This document shows positions 19,915-30,127 of a DNA stretch of 64,000 nucleotides, in pieces (the first letter of the stretch is position 1; each line of letters starts with the position of its first letter). The stretch is from Photobacterium jeanii (GTDB lineage Bacteria > Pseudomonadota > Gammaproteobacteria > Enterobacterales > Vibrionaceae), in contig NZ_LVHF01000029.1 of assembly GCF_001650345.1 (NCBI RefSeq), positions 434,001 through 498,000 of the forward strand, read 5' to 3'. The translations under genes were made by a program, and so were the position numbers. The notes below the pieces were generated by a model. The model made no database searches and was not told the DNA's origin. It worked only from the letters and a program-made list of their open reading frames with translations.

Positions 19915-19993
19915 GCTGCTATCCTTTTCATCCTTAAGAGCTGCGACTATTTTCGAGATAACTTTTCTGTTCAGCCACTACCAACAAAACAAC

Positions 19994-21133
19994 TTATTGA
20001 CTATAGAGTTCAATGACGTCTGTAACACTGACTCTTCTTGATGTGTTGTAATTACAAAGTTGTATATAACCAAGCTTCAACTTTGGTGAAAACCAAAAGT
20101 CACTCTTCATGCTATCTAACGAATAACCACCATGGGTATATACATTGGCACCTTTTATGGCGCTCACGATCAAGCCATTAGAGTAGCGATATAACCTTGA
20201 ATTATTCCATGTGGGTGCTAATCCGAACTCAGGGTCATTAGGATTCAAAAACACCTCCCACAAAGCTTCGTCTTGATGAGGCTTCATCATGTGTTGTACC
20301 CATTTTGCGTAGTCTTGCAAGGTTGTGAGTACCCCACCATCCCCTTGGCTAATGATGTAGTTTTCTGATGAAAAATACTGACCATCTTCATCGGCTATAT
20401 ATCCTGTTGCACGCCAAGGAATTTCAGTGTCCCGCATTCCATTGATAGTTGTCGATTTCATTCCTAACGGGTGGAAAACTTCACGTTCTGCGAGTTGCCT
20501 AAACGACTCACCACTCACCTTTTCAATAATATTTGCCAACATTAGATAGCCAGTATTACTGTAGAGCGCCAAAAAGCCAGATTTAAACTCCGCTGACGAT
20601 AAAGACTTCATCTGAGAAATAACCGCAGAAGTAAGAACATCGGTAGGAATCGGAACACCTGAAACAACACCGTCTATCAAATAAGGAGCATGAATTAAGG
20701 CTTTGTTTAACTTTAAGCGAGTTTTAGGGTTATTTAAGTAATCAGGAAGACCACTTTGATGGTGGATTAAATGATATATGGTTATATCTTCAAACCAATC
20801 AGGTGCATCAGGATAATAGCTTTTAAGGTTATCGCTACGGGATAGCTTACCTTCCTGTTCTAACTTTAAAACTAAGAAGGTTGTTATATGTTTACTGATT
20901 GAGCCTATATTGAAAATCGTCTTTTCTGTAATTGGCACTTTGTATCGAAGACTTGAAGATCCGTAATACTCTTCAACAGCAAGCCGATCATTTTTAATAA
21001 TGCCGACAGCACACCCTGGTGTATGGCTCGATATATCACTAAAAGCATGCTGTATCTTCTGTGAAGATTGGTCTTTACAACCAATGAGGGCTGTAATAAT
21101 AAGTAATAAAACAAAACATTTAGATTGGCTCAA
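19994..21133 (-). CDS. Serine hydrolase lipoprotein, beta-lactamase/PBP-like fold
   Basis: The 379-residue protein has a lipoprotein signal with Cys19 in LIGC. The active-site tetrad SISK is at residues 78-81, a YSN motif lies near residue 190, and HGG replaces the class C KTG. These features place it in the PF00144 family, which includes class C beta-lactamases, esterases and D-aminopeptidases. Lipoprotein members are usually esterases or peptidases rather than resistance enzymes, so beta-lactam hydrolysis should not be assumed. It is a single gene with no clear operon partner. Confidence 0.85.
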   Translation of the reverse strand: MSQSKCFVLLLIITALIGCKDQSSQKIQHAFSDISSHTPGCAVGIIKNDRLAVEEYYGSSSLRYKVPITEKTIFNIGSISKHITTFLVLKLEQEGKLSRSDNLKSYYPDAPDWFEDITIYHLIHHQSGLPDYLNNPKTRLKLNKALIHAPYLIDGVVSGVPIPTDVLTSAVISQMKSLSSAEFKSGFLALYSNTGYLMLANIIEKVSGESFRQLAEREVFHPLGMKSTTINGMRDTEIPWRATGYIADEDGQYFSSENYIISQGDGGVLTTLQDYAKWVQHMMKPHQDEALWEVFLNPNDPEFGLAPTWNNSRLYRYSNGLIVSAIKGANVYTHGGYSLDSMKSDFWFSPKLKLGYIQLCNYNTSRRVSVTDVIELYSQ

Positions 21134-21399
21134 AGTAGTTCCTTTACATAACCAAAATAAAGTCAGGTTATTGGTTATACTTAACCTAACTTCTATAACT
21201 CAGGCTTGCTTTATACTAACACTTATCACCTTGAACTAAGGTCTCAATACCACCACTTGATACGCAATTATTTCATACAAACTCAGCACGCTATCAATAA
21301 TAATGTGCCCCACACCTCTTTAGATAAGCGCAGCCTTCAATCACTCTTTATGAAAAACTGCGCTTTACAACAAAACAATCAACCGATCATATATGCTTA

Positions 21400-21915
21400 T
21401 TAGCAAGGCACCCAGTATCTTGCGATAGAGCCAGGGATGACCTTCCCTTCTACGTAATTTTCAAATTCACCATGATTCGCTTCAATCACTTTCCGTGAAG
21501 CGATATTGTGTTTGTCTGCGGTGATCAATGCTTTTTTAAGGCCCAATTTTCGTGCTTCTGCCAAGGCTTGTTTCAACATACTCTTGCCATAGCCCTTACC
21601 TCTGCAAGAGGGAGCAATATCGTAACCAATATGACCAGCCTCATTTGCAAGAAATTCGGTATCAATATTATGGCGAACACGAATAATACCTAAGATCGAA
21701 TTGTTTTTATCAATCAACCAAAAGTGATTACACGGTACATATCCGTCTTTAAGGTTGATACCTTTTGCTTCATCAAGCAGGCTTTGCACATATTTAGGAA
21801 AGTTCAACTTACCATCACGATAATACTCACCATTTTCTTTGTCATTATGCTCATAATCAGCATAAAACTGTAAAAATTCGGTTTCTAACGCCAGTGATGG
21901 GTTTACTAATTCCAT
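21400..21915 (-). CDS. GNAT family N-acetyltransferase
   Basis: The 171-residue protein has the acetyl-CoA binding signature GYDIAPSCRGKGYGKSML (motif A, R/QxxGxG/A) near residues 94-111 and the NIASRKVIEANHG segment of motif B. This subgroup acetylates small molecules or peptides; the substrate is unknown. A 265-base gap with no gene separates it from the serine hydrolase. Confidence 0.85.
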   Translation of the reverse strand: MELVNPSLALETEFLQFYADYEHNDKENGEYYRDGKLNFPKYVQSLLDEAKGINLKDGYVPCNHFWLIDKNNSILGIIRVRHNIDTEFLANEAGHIGYDIAPSCRGKGYGKSMLKQALAEARKLGLKKALITADKHNIASRKVIEANHGEFENYVEGKVIPGSIARYWVPC

Positions 21916-22032
21916 ACTCTATCTCCATGATTATTTGAGTGCGGTAATTTGCCTTCTAGTCAAATTACCCAAAACCAGCAGTAACTGTAAACCTAAAATT
22001 CACACTTTTTTATCGGATGATAACTATTGTTA

Positions 22033-22923
22033 TTAATACTCAATAATCGCATCTTCTGAGGCGATAGATTTCCGACTTTCGTAATATTGTGTCGCGAGGT
22101 TTATCGCTACCATAGCCACCATAATAATGATTTGCTGGGTACTGAATGCATCATTGACTAACGTCGCCCCCAAGATCATCGCAAGTATTGGATTAAAAGT
22201 ACCAAAGAAACTTAGCTCTGTGGTTGTAATCAAGGGAATGGTATACACATACACACTGTAGGCTAATGATGTAAGCGCAACAACAAGCCAAAACATTGCT
22301 CCCCACTGCATTAACGAATGCGGTAATGGAGAAACATAACTCTGATGACTTTTTATATCCCACCAAGCAATAGGAATAAGCATCATGCCACCAAAAATTA
22401 GCTTCCAAGTCAGTAACTTCCACCAATGAATCGACTTCATAATATGTTTAGTGACTATGCTGCCTGTGATCAGTGTTGTCATAGCCCCTATAAGAAATAA
22501 CACTGCGGATAAGCTGATATGTGGGTTATTACTCAAAAAAAGATACCCAGCACAAGCCACCAGCAACATGGCAGATACGACTTGAACCCAAGATGGCTTC
22601 TGGTGATGAATGACCCCAACAACAAGTACACCGACCACAGGTAATGCCATCATACCGACTCCAACAAGAGCACTTGGCATATGTAAGGCGCTATTAAACA
22701 GTAAGCCAAAGAACAAAGCGATATTCAAAAAGCCAACAAGAAGAATGCCTAATAATTCATGGAATCGTGGAAAACTTGGTTTTATTGCCAGTAAGAGTAG
22801 CCCTGCCGGTAATGCACGCCACACTGCTAATGCAAAAGGTGACCAATGAGTAAAATAGTTAGATACAACCACATAAGTCGTGCCCCACAATAAAGGAGCT
22901 AACATTGCGAGTATTATTCTCAT
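22033..22923 (-). CDS. EamA/DMT family transporter
   Basis: The 296-residue protein shows about ten hydrophobic helices in two EamA repeats. It starts MRIILAMLAPLLWGTTYVVV, a typical DMT first helix with the WG-T motif. Such proteins export amino acids, metabolites or drugs; the substrate here cannot be told. It is a single-gene unit. Confidence 0.85.
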   Translation of the reverse strand: MRIILAMLAPLLWGTTYVVVSNYFTHWSPFALAVWRALPAGLLLLAIKPSFPRFHELLGILLVGFLNIALFFGLLFNSALHMPSALVGVGMMALPVVGVLVVGVIHHQKPSWVQVVSAMLLVACAGYLFLSNNPHISLSAVLFLIGAMTTLITGSIVTKHIMKSIHWWKLLTWKLIFGGMMLIPIAWWDIKSHQSYVSPLPHSLMQWGAMFWLVVALTSLAYSVYVYTIPLITTTELSFFGTFNPILAMILGATLVNDAFSTQQIIIMVAMVAINLATQYYESRKSIASEDAIIEY

Positions 22924-23071
22924 ATATACGCCATTAAAATAAGTTCATCTACATCGTTAAAATCACTGCGAATAGGAATTACTTTGCAGTTAAATACGAT
23001 TAAAAATAATTCAAGGCATAAGCCACGAAAGACTTATGCCCTTATATCGTTAGAAATTAATCTTATTATTA

Positions 23072-23839
23072 TTAGTTCGTTGCGTAGCGTCTTTTCATCA
23101 ACATACCATCAAACGACATCGGGCCTTGATTCTTGAGGAAGAAGAATGGGTAAATCACCATTGCCCAAAAGAATGGGAACTCCCAACCACCACCAGGCAA
23201 CGCCCAAGTATACCCGGTAATAAAGTGCCCCGATAACACTTCGGCTGCTGCAAGATAAGCAATAGCCCATAGCACGCCAATACGAGTGAAGAAGCCCCAG
23301 CCAATCAAGAGCGCAACCCCAATTTCAGTGATACCACCGACATAGATCATTAAGTCAGTAAACCAAGGACCTATCTGGTCAAAACCTGCGACTTGCCCAA
23401 AATAACCTCGCATACCATTGTGTACTGCTGTACCTGCGAAGATTTTTTCAGTGCCATGAGTGATAAAGTTAAAACCTACAAATAATCGAATACACATGAG
23501 CGCAAACTCATATTGATTTTCTTTATATACTTCTCTTGCGATACCAACAAACTGAATTAAAAGAGGAATAATCGATAAAGCCGTTAACCAACCTACTAAG
23601 CTAATATCGTTTTGATCAGCAACACGAATAATAACGAGTGTTGGCACTATAGTGATTAAAAAGGAAAGCCGATTATGATTTCTTAACACAAAAACTAAGA
23701 TAGGTGTAATAACACCAAATATGACTAGCGATGTGCTTAACCAAACATCATTAAAAGTTCCTAATTTATACAAAATTGCAACTAACGATAAAATTGAGGT
23801 TGCTTGTAAAAACAACCAATGTTCGTTCTTACTTTTCAT
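23072..23839 (-). CDS. DoxX family membrane protein
   Basis: The 255-residue integral membrane protein has two parts. The first is an N-terminal hydrophobic half with about four helices. The second is a C-terminal DoxX-like half (from about residue 115) with the pattern RLFVGFNFITHGTEKIF, then GGITEIGVALLIGWGFFTR. DoxX proteins are small membrane proteins linked to redox or thiol stress in some bacteria. The fused N-terminal half makes this one about twice the usual size. The function is unassigned. Confidence 0.75.
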   Translation of the reverse strand: MKSKNEHWLFLQATSILSLVAILYKLGTFNDVWLSTSLVIFGVITPILVFVLRNHNRLSFLITIVPTLVIIRVADQNDISLVGWLTALSIIPLLIQFVGIAREVYKENQYEFALMCIRLFVGFNFITHGTEKIFAGTAVHNGMRGYFGQVAGFDQIGPWFTDLMIYVGGITEIGVALLIGWGFFTRIGVLWAIAYLAAAEVLSGHFITGYTWALPGGGWEFPFFWAMVIYPFFFLKNQGPMSFDGMLMKRRYATN

Positions 23840-24307
23840 TATAATTTCCTTTTATTTCCGACCAGCTGACGCAACAGAGAATGGCTGTCCTACAATCATG
23901 AGTTTTCATTTTGCAAATGGACTAAATTTACTTCGTGGCACTCTCTGTTTTATTGCTACGCCATCAGTATAATCATTCACTCCAATTTTATAATTGACCT
24001 TTCTATGAAAATAGTATTCAGAATAAATGAACAATAAGAACGTGAATTTCCATCGCTGATACCTTACAGTTCAAGCCTTAACATCCTGTCATATAAGATA
24101 AACTGACGCTCAAAAACGTAACTCAAGAGGAAGAAAATCACGCTGATGTTTGTGATGATGCGTAACCGCTTTGCACCATCACAACATGCTAGGTTAGCGA
24201 GAAATGCCGGAACGGAGTGTGATACTGATACCTTGCCAAATTCAAGGTCGAAATAGACAACAGTTGTTTTCCCTTTGCTGCGCTGTATGCACTAAAGATG
24301 TACTAGC
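23840..24307. other. Intergenic region, no gene seen
   Basis: About 470 bases lie between the DoxX start and the GFA stop. I find no supported coding frame, RNA or clear terminator. Confidence 0.4.
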
Positions 24308-24730
24308 TTAAGCACCAAATAACTCCAACATTTCTTTGGTTGTCAGTACTGGGCTATCAGCATCGAGACTATAGTATGCTGGTTTTCGGTCGATAAAGTA
24401 CTGCACTTCAATCTCTAAATTTTCATCTTTATCGATATCTAACGCGCCAAGTAAAATATTGTATTCGCCGGAGTGATTTAAGCGATAGTACAAGTGCGTA
24501 CCACAACGCTTACAAAAGCCTCGTGTTGCCCAAGGGGATGAACTGAATACAGAGAGATGATCTTGACCTTTCATGGTGATATCGGTGCCACAAGGCATCG
24601 CAAATTGAGGGCCGCCATTCCACCTTTTGCAAGTATCGCAATGGCAAACAACAAACTTATTCGATTTCGGTTTTACTTTTAATTCAACTTTACCGCAAAG
24701 GCATTTCGCCGTATGAACAACATTTTCCAT
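24308..24730 (-). CDS. GFA family (CENP-V/GFA) zinc protein
   Basis: The 140-residue protein has the GFA zinc-binding pattern: CLCG near residue 10, CHCDTC near residue 29 and CKRCG near residue 95. The family is named after glutathione-dependent formaldehyde-activating enzyme, but most members have no proven reaction. It is a lone gene, with a plausible start at 24730. Confidence 0.85.
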   Translation of the reverse strand: MENVVHTAKCLCGKVELKVKPKSNKFVVCHCDTCKRWNGGPQFAMPCGTDITMKGQDHLSVFSSSPWATRGFCKRCGTHLYYRLNHSGEYNILLGALDIDKDENLEIEVQYFIDRKPAYYSLDADSPVLTTKEMLELFGA

Positions 24731-25117
24731 GTTAAACTCCCATCGTGCGTATCAAGTAAAAATCAAACAAACTTCACATCGGTTTATCGCTATTTTGCTC
24801 CGAAGTCACCCCAAGCGAATTTCTTAGCCGTGAATTCTGTAATCACCCTTCAATTACAGCATTAACTAACCGCATATAAGTTGACACTAAAACCCCATCA
24901 TACTTATGATTGCTAAGGTTTTTTGGTTGGCTCATCGCAAATAGTTACATCAACTCTAGACAAAATGATTAGCGAAATCACTTCGCCTCAGACTGTCATT
25001 TGAACAAACTCACAATTTGTTTCCTGTATTGGATAGCAAAATCCATCAGCTTACCTTAAACACGCATTCAGCTTGCTTTCATTCTCGATAGATTAACGTA
25101 ATTAAGGTCTTCTCAGC
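24731..25117. other. Intergenic region upstream of the Gly-Gly protein gene
   Basis: About 390 bases of divergent leader lie between the GFA gene and the DUF4132 unit. Nothing beyond presumed promoters is identifiable. Confidence 0.35.
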
Positions 25118-25495
25118 TTGAAATTTCCCCTCATTATCGAACAGCGCCAAGGCGATAATACCGTGTCTGCCGTCGTGCATATTCAACTCACCGACAAGCT
25201 AGTCTCACTCAAACAAATTATCGAATTAAAAGTTCGAGCAGAAATAGCGAACAAAGTGCATGAGGCACAGCTTCGTCGCGAAGGCAAAGAATGGCGACTC
25301 AACGCTCACGCCAAGTCTTACGTTGAGCACTACGATATTGATGCGGAAGTAAACCGTGCTATCGAACATTTTCAGCGTAATGGCTTCTTTGTTCTTGTTA
25401 ATGACAAACAAATTACCGCCCTAAATCAAATGATCGTATGGCGGGAAGATCTACGCATCACCTTCTTACAGCTAGTGCCATTAATTGGCGGCTAA
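25118..25495 (+). CDS. 125-residue protein with C-terminal Gly-Gly, partner of DUF4132
   Basis: The frame starts at a TTG with AAGG ten bases upstream, since there is no suitable ATG. The protein alternates short beta-type stretches (PLIIEQ, SAVVHIQL), a helix (KVRAEIANKVHEAQLRREG) and a second helix. It ends in DLRITFLQLVPLIGG, with the stop directly after the two glycines. A final hydrophobic strand followed by an exposed Gly-Gly is typical of beta-grasp, ubiquitin-like carriers (ThiS, MoaD), although this protein is longer. The gene lies 48 bases before the DUF4132 gene and is probably co-transcribed. I do not recognise a named family, and the ubiquitin-like reading is inference. Confidence 0.6.
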   Translation: MKFPLIIEQRQGDNTVSAVVHIQLTDKLVSLKQIIELKVRAEIANKVHEAQLRREGKEWRLNAHAKSYVEHYDIDAEVNRAIEHFQRNGFFVLVNDKQITALNQMIVWREDLRITFLQLVPLIGG

Positions 25496-25543
25496 CTAAC
25501 AACTTATTACTACAAAATATATCCTGAACGCCGGAGAATAATA

Positions 25544-28500
25544 ATGACACTAACCAGTCAGGAAAACGCATTCCTAGCGGATGTCTCATACCCTTTTGTC
25601 TGTTTTGATCAATTTACCGTCACCCAAGACACCCCACACCGCGAGCTACACCTTTTATTCCACTTTGCTTTAAGTGCCAATGCCGATTTAGAAAACAACT
25701 CATGGCAACATTATTTTGGTTACGATCAAGATGATCTGAACCGCACCAGCTTTGCTTCTAAATTACAGCAACCGGGCTGTGAATGGGTTCTTATCGAACG
25801 TATCTATGCTGAAGGTAAAATCATTGCTAACCAATGTCTCATGAACTGGTTAACCGTTACTCTTGAGCAACTTCCTTTATTAGAAGAAAGCGAATTAATC
25901 GACTTTCTTGCTAAGCTAACAGAGCTCCAAGCTAAACACCCTCTGCTGATTGAGCCTCTTCAACCTTTTATTGGCAGCAGCATTCTCGCCTTACCAACGC
26001 TTAGCGAAGCCATTGCGAATCAAGTTGTCGCGTTAGTACCTCATCTCAAAGCCAGTCAACATTGGGCAGAAAGTGTCACTAGCCATCGTTGCAGTTACCT
26101 GATTGCGCTAGCACAAGAAATTGAGCTTCATGGCTGGCAAAACGCTGACAGAATTGCCGCATTAGCAAAGGCCATTAGCCACGACGCACAATCAATGCGT
26201 GGTGTTGATTCCCTTGTTCATTACCAAGCATGGGTTGATGAAAACTATCAACACCAAGCGATGCAAAGCACCTTCAAAGATTCCGCAAGCACAGAAAGCT
26301 ATGCAAACTATCACCATCGAATTTTTTGCTACGGTGTAGGTCATCAAGCCATTGCTAAGCTTGCGGGCTATGAACACGCTAGTGATGACAACTTTGCCGG
26401 ATTTGGATTTGGTGAATACCCGTTATATAACAATGATCCGCTCGCTGATGCAGAAAGTTGGATAGAAAAATACTTCCACTTTCATAAATTGGATCTTTAC
26501 GGACGTCGTAAATCTGAATATCCCGAAGATTTACCAACACCTAAAGACGTATTCGCCGATAGAGAAGGAATGGGCACGCAAGTCGCGCAAGCTTTGCTGC
26601 GCAGAATGCGCTATTTCCAACTAGCGCTAGATCATTACCCTAACAGCTTTCGCTCAGGTAGTTCCGTGGCAGAACCTTTAGCCGACACCTTAAAATTGCT
26701 CCGTAAGACCATGATTGAAGGGTTAATCACCCCAGACCAATGGGTAAGCTTTGTTCATAATACCACCCACGAAAAACTGTACACCATCATTGGCGATCAA
26801 GTTATTCGCAGCTTACCTATGCTGGCTGAACAAAGTGGTAATCCCTGCCAACTCAAAGCCAAAGCCATCGAAGCGCTAGCTGAGACATTTAACCTTAATT
26901 TTGGCGAGCAAAATGGCAGTCCTCGTTTAAAAGGCACTTTTGACTTCGAAACGGAAAATGAACTTGGTGCTGCTTTCGCTGCTCATTTGGCACGTTTTGC
27001 TCTTAATGTTGAAGTTCCATTTGACCAAGAAGCTATCGCTGCTATCTGCCCTGCATTAATCAACGCCCAAGAAGAAAGCTTCACATACAGCGTTCGCGGT
27101 ATGCCAATTTATGATGGTCCATTTGCCGATGAACTCCATCAATTAGAAAAACAGCAGTTACTACAAGCAACAGCGAAAAACCATTGGCGTTATGCCAACA
27201 CGGGCTTATTTGAAGACTGGTTAGCCCTTAAACCTAAAGAATTAATTTCAAAAATCGAGCTCGTCCGCGCCTGCCATAGTTGGGCAGAAGAGCGAGCCAT
27301 ACCAACGCATGGCTATGTTCAATTCATTGCCAGCAGCTTACGCAAAAAATTGGATCTTAGTGAAGGGGCTGTTAAGTACATTCTGAAGCATTACCTTGAA
27401 ACTTCGGGCGGCTACCTAATGAAAAATATCACACATTGGGTAAGCAAAAATGGCATGCCAACTTGGTTAAAAGCGCAACTGCAACAGCTCATTACCGAGG
27501 ACGATAATTGGCAACACAACAATTGGTTGTCTGATAATAAGAAAGTGCCGCAGCTCGTCACCGATCTGATCCATGAATACAGTGAAGACGAAGATGAGAC
27601 GACAACTTTCTCGCTCGCGGGCAACAGCCCTCTCATTGCGCGCATCAACGCATTCTTAACTGAACAAAATGCAGAGGCTCTTGCTGCATGGCAGACGTTA
27701 TTGGCCACAGCAGCCACTGTGACAGGTGCCAAAGCCAATGCAAAACAACTAAAACAGCTACAAGCGCAAGTTGAAGCGATAGGTAGTCGCACTTTCAGCC
27801 AAGCTCTCCAACCTTGGTTAGTCTCACCAATTTGTAATGACGATAGCTGGGATTTGGAACCTGCCACGTTAGATTTAATTCGAGGTTTGCTGGCCGCGAC
27901 ACCTTATGCACAAAGCCCAGAGCTTGAACAAGCTTGGTTTAATTATGGCTTACTTGATGTTGTACCACGCGGCAACAGCCAAGGTATTGCAGGTAATGCG
28001 CTAACATTCCTGCAGTATTTTGAAAGCCAAGGTAACGCCATCATTCGTATGCTCGGCAACAGTCATGATCTCAGTGCCATTGTGCTTCTCAATCGCTTAC
28101 AGATGAAATTTAAGCTCAATAAAACTCGTAAGCTGATCGAAAAAAGCATCGAGCAACTCGCGAGTTATCATGGGCTATCACGAGGTGAATTAGAAGATCT
28201 TGCCACTCCAGATCACGGCTTAGCGCTGGGACAAAAAGCCGGGCAGCTTGGTCAATACCGTTATGAAATCAACCTCGATAGCGGAAGCCCTGTAAAGCTG
28301 GCATTTTTTAATCCAGAAGGCAAAGCGCTCAAAAGTGTACCGGCTGCGATTAAAACACAGCATAGTGAGGAGCTCAAAACACTCCGAGCGGAAGTGAAAG
28401 CGATTCAAAACGATCTAAGCGCTCAAAAGAGCCGTATCGACCGTGAAATGCGAGAACCCCGTAACTGGAGTGTCAGCCAATTTAAACAGCACTATTTTGA

Positions 28501-29566
28501 ACATCCATTAATGGCGGTTATTGCCCGCACCTTAGTGTGGACATTCACATCAGATCAAACCACGACCTCAGCCATTTACCATGATGGTGCTTGGCGAGAT
28601 GCGAATGGTCAGCCAAGCGAGCCAATTAGCGATAACTGCACAATCTGTTTGTGGCACCCAATTGAAGCCTCTGAAGAAGAAACGCTTCAATGGCGTCACT
28701 ACATTTTGCAGCAGGGCTTGGTTCAGGCGATTAAACAGGTATTCCGTGAGATTTACTTGTTAACCGATGCAGAAGTGGCAACCCATGACCACTCACTGCG
28801 AATGGCTGCGCACATTGTACGCCAGCATCAATTTGTGACCTTGGCTCGAGGCCGTGGTTGGAATGCGAAGTTAATGACCTTCTGGGATTACGAAAGCGGT
28901 GATCCACTCGCTTACATTTCCACCCCTCTTGCGCATTTAGGTATGGAAGCACGCCTGCATATATTAGAGCCATACGATAACGAATCTAACGATATGGGTG
29001 TTTATACCCATATGATCACCGACAGGGTGCGTTTCGTCGATACAAACACCGAGCAAGACATTGCGATGAGCGCAATTCCACCACGCGCATTAAGTGAAGT
29101 GCTTCGCGATTGTGATTTGTTTGTAGGTGTGGCAACGATTGGCGCTGATCCTAACTGGCATCCAGAACGATATACTCAAGGCTATCAAGACTACTGGCAC
29201 AGCTATAGTTTTGGTGAATTACAAGGTGCTGCAACGCAACGTAAAGCAATTCTAGAGACCCTACTACCAGGGCTCGCCATTGGCGAACGTTGCCATATTG
29301 AAGGTCGCTTCCTACATGTGAAGGGGAATATTCGGGAGTACAAAATCCATATTGGCAGTACCAATATTCTTATGTCACCTAACGACAGTTACCTCTGTAT
29401 TGTGCCTGCACGTAAAGATACCAATAAAGTCATGCTACCGTTTGAGGGCGATAGCGGCTTTGCGTTATTGCTATCCAAAGCCGTGATGCTTGCCGCCGAT
29501 GACAAAATCAAAGACTCAACCATCATCAGTCAAATCAAACCAAGCAAAGAAGCCGTGACTTCATAG
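25544..29566 (+). CDS. DUF4132 domain-containing giant protein (MolR-like)
   Basis: The 1340-residue protein has the C-terminal DUF4132/DUF7737-type ending, with LPFEGDSGFALLLSKAVMLA and then AADDKIKDSTI. A preceding conserved block contains HSLRMAAHIVRQHQF and LARGRGW. The large N-terminal part is mostly helical and repeat-like. Relatives include Escherichia coli MolR, encoded next to MoxR, VWA and SWIM-domain genes. Here the only partner is the upstream Gly-Gly protein, so this looks like a reduced version of such a cluster. The biochemical function is unknown. A GGAG site precedes the ATG. Confidence 0.8.
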   Translation: MTLTSQENAFLADVSYPFVCFDQFTVTQDTPHRELHLLFHFALSANADLENNSWQHYFGYDQDDLNRTSFASKLQQPGCEWVLIERIYAEGKIIANQCLMNWLTVTLEQLPLLEESELIDFLAKLTELQAKHPLLIEPLQPFIGSSILALPTLSEAIANQVVALVPHLKASQHWAESVTSHRCSYLIALAQEIELHGWQNADRIAALAKAISHDAQSMRGVDSLVHYQAWVDENYQHQAMQSTFKDSASTESYANYHHRIFCYGVGHQAIAKLAGYEHASDDNFAGFGFGEYPLYNNDPLADAESWIEKYFHFHKLDLYGRRKSEYPEDLPTPKDVFADREGMGTQVAQALLRRMRYFQLALDHYPNSFRSGSSVAEPLADTLKLLRKTMIEGLITPDQWVSFVHNTTHEKLYTIIGDQVIRSLPMLAEQSGNPCQLKAKAIEALAETFNLNFGEQNGSPRLKGTFDFETENELGAAFAAHLARFALNVEVPFDQEAIAAICPALINAQEESFTYSVRGMPIYDGPFADELHQLEKQQLLQATAKNHWRYANTGLFEDWLALKPKELISKIELVRACHSWAEERAIPTHGYVQFIASSLRKKLDLSEGAVKYILKHYLETSGGYLMKNITHWVSKNGMPTWLKAQLQQLITEDDNWQHNNWLSDNKKVPQLVTDLIHEYSEDEDETTTFSLAGNSPLIARINAFLTEQNAEALAAWQTLLATAATVTGAKANAKQLKQLQAQVEAIGSRTFSQALQPWLVSPICNDDSWDLEPATLDLIRGLLAATPYAQSPELEQAWFNYGLLDVVPRGNSQGIAGNALTFLQYFESQGNAIIRMLGNSHDLSAIVLLNRLQMKFKLNKTRKLIEKSIEQLASYHGLSRGELEDLATPDHGLALGQKAGQLGQYRYEINLDSGSPVKLAFFNPEGKALKSVPAAIKTQHSEELKTLRAEVKAIQNDLSAQKSRIDREMREPRNWSVSQFKQHYFEHPLMAVIARTLVWTFTSDQTTTSAIYHDGAWRDANGQPSEPISDNCTICLWHPIEASEEETLQWRHYILQQGLVQAIKQVFREIYLLTDAEVATHDHSLRMAAHIVRQHQFVTLARGRGWNAKLMTFWDYESGDPLAYISTPLAHLGMEARLHILEPYDNESNDMGVYTHMITDRVRFVDTNTEQDIAMSAIPPRALSEVLRDCDLFVGVATIGADPNWHPERYTQGYQDYWHSYSFGELQGAATQRKAILETLLPGLAIGERCHIEGRFLHVKGNIREYKIHIGSTNILMSPNDSYLCIVPARKDTNKVMLPFEGDSGFALLLSKAVMLAADDKIKDSTIISQIKPSKEAVTS

Positions 29567-29624
29567 GTAAGCCTGCTTCATATAAACAGTTTTCACAGAG
29601 AAACGGATAACTGTTTGATACTAA

Positions 29625-29703
29625 AAAGGCACCATCTTCTTTTGTATAACCGCTAACGGGTATTAAAACCACAGCGTTGTTAACAAAGAGGATGGTGCCT
29701 TTT
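29625..29703. terminator. Long inverted repeat, probable terminator
   Basis: AAAGGCACCATC at the left pairs with GATGGTGCCTTT at the right, and the arms extend inwards with few mismatches to about 20 bp around a loop of roughly 35 bases. It lies between two converging genes. The T-rich end supports termination, but the long loop could also fit a small palindromic repeat element. Confidence 0.6.
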
Positions 29704-29732
29704 CTATTCGCAACATCAAGAAGTGATTGCGA

Positions 29733-30050
29733 CTACGCTTGCAACTTAACCGCTGTACCGTAAGCCATCACCTCAGATGCGCCCTGAGTAATTGCGCTAG
29801 TTGTAAACCTTACTCCAACAACGGCATCAGCCCCTAACGCTTGCGCTTCAGCAAGCATTCGCTCGACAGAGATCTTACGAGCCTCAGTCAGCATTTCGGT
29901 GTAACCCACTAATTCACCGCCAATCACACCTTTTAAGCCCGCCATTATGTCTCGACCAACATGCTTAGACTGAACAACATTACTGGACACCACACCCAGA
30001 CTCTCGACAATTTCAGCACCGGGCATAGTTTCTGTCGTTGTGTATTTCAT
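29733..30050 (-). CDS. YbjQ/UPF0145 family protein
   Basis: The 105-residue protein starts at the ATG at 30050 after an excellent AAGGAG site; an upstream in-frame start would add an unrelated hydrophobic tail. It has the family features VVSSNVVQSKHVGRDI near residue 20 and LGADAVVGVRFTTS near residue 72. The family forms a pentameric beta-alpha fold annotated as heavy-metal-binding domain, but its role is unproven. Confidence 0.9.
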   Translation of the reverse strand: MKYTTTETMPGAEIVESLGVVSSNVVQSKHVGRDIMAGLKGVIGGELVGYTEMLTEARKISVERMLAEAQALGADAVVGVRFTTSAITQGASEVMAYGTAVKLQA

Positions 30051-30127
30051 TATCACTCCTTTATAACGAACGATTAATCCAAAATTCAATGGAAAAAGTA
30101 AATTCACTTAAGCCATACCGAGGGCTT

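Noticed and set aside
19994..21133. Beta-lactamase resistance gene
   Set aside because: The serine hydrolase is a lipoprotein of the wider PF00144 family with HGG instead of KTG, so calling it a resistance determinant would be an overreach.
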